A DNA stretch of 5,191 bases, from contig CASFRQ010000135.1 of NCBI GenBank assembly GCA_949296785.1, positions 1 through 5,191 of the forward strand, given 5' to 3'. The notes under the pieces are model-generated. The model made no database searches. It was not told the DNA's origin and was given only the letters and a program-made list of their open reading frames with translations. The stretch is from an uncultured Alphaproteobacteria bacterium (lineage in GTDB: Bacteria > Pseudomonadota > Alphaproteobacteria > CASFRQ01 > SAAU01). Shown in pieces: positions 5,154-5,191 of this stretch. Position numbers and translations under genes: made by a program. Positions within the stretch are counted from its first letter, which is position 1; the number at the start of each line of letters is the position of its first letter.

Positions 5154-5191
5154 ATGCAGAGAAACATGCTTGACAATGCAGAGAAACATGC
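5154..5191. repeat. Direct repeat, two copies of 16 bp with 22-bp period
   Basis: ATGCAGAGAAACATGC occurs at 5154-5169 and again, without change, at 5176-5191. The copies are separated by TTGACA (5170-5175), giving a 22-bp period, about two helical turns. The second copy ends at the last base of the window, so the array may continue beyond it. The 22-bp period is not a multiple of three, which argues against a coding repeat. Iteron-like protein-binding sites, a minisatellite, or an assembly edge collapsed on a repeat would all fit. Confidence 0.85.

Noticed and set aside
5154..5191. Start of a CRISPR array
   Set aside because: The repeat is 16 bp and the spacer only 6 bp, far below CRISPR spacing, and no cas gene is present.

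Overview
The window looks like chromosomal DNA from an AT-rich alphaproteobacterium. MipZ, the ParA-like division-site regulator typical of Alphaproteobacteria, is the main marker. The phosphoglucomutase resembles the Agrobacterium/Rhizobium type. The prepilin N-terminus (RSMIEMLGVLAIVGVLSVGG) is, from memory, of a kind common in uncultured gut alphaproteobacteria of the RF32 type. That lineage assignment is an inference. The genetic code looks standard: Trp is TGG throughout and mipZ ends in TGA.

Left part (1-2754, minus strand): an AT-rich non-coding stretch with a good intrinsic terminator at 195-225 lies just downstream of pgm (262-1890). pgm encodes a complete 542-residue phosphoglucomutase with all active-site loops. 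Upstream on the same strand is mipZ (1987-2754), a complete 255-residue P-loop ATPase with intact deviant Walker A, A' and B motifs. A weak hairpin in the 97-bp gap could partly separate the two transcripts.

Middle (2755-3545, plus strand): mipZ is divergent, across a short gap, from a DUF2628-like membrane protein (2809-3363). A 53-codon basic/coiled-coil small ORF (3384-3545) follows 20 bases later and may be co-transcribed. From 3546 to 3893 no gene is convincing. This stretch holds weak hairpins, poly-T runs and a perfect 12-bp inverted repeat (3782-3793 / 3863-3874) just ahead of the pilin gene.

Right part (3894-5191): a complete prepilin-like gene (3894-4409) with a strong Shine-Dalgarno site encodes a PilS/type IVb-like pilin with two C-terminal-half cysteines. 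No assembly genes are visible. After it come about 700 bases with only short, mutually overlapping plus-strand frames, one of which starts like a secreted protein but is cut by ATG-TGA. A strong intrinsic terminator at 5107-5138 closes the stretch. This could be a decayed gene, a long 3' UTR or an unrecognised RNA. The window ends exactly on the second copy of a 16-bp direct repeat with a 22-bp period.

The genes do not form one pathway: pgm serves sugar-phosphate and envelope-precursor metabolism, mipZ places the division site, and the pilin acts at the cell surface. No complete novel multi-gene system can be supported. The most unexplained parts are the pilin control region, the 700-base stretch after the pilin and the terminal repeat.
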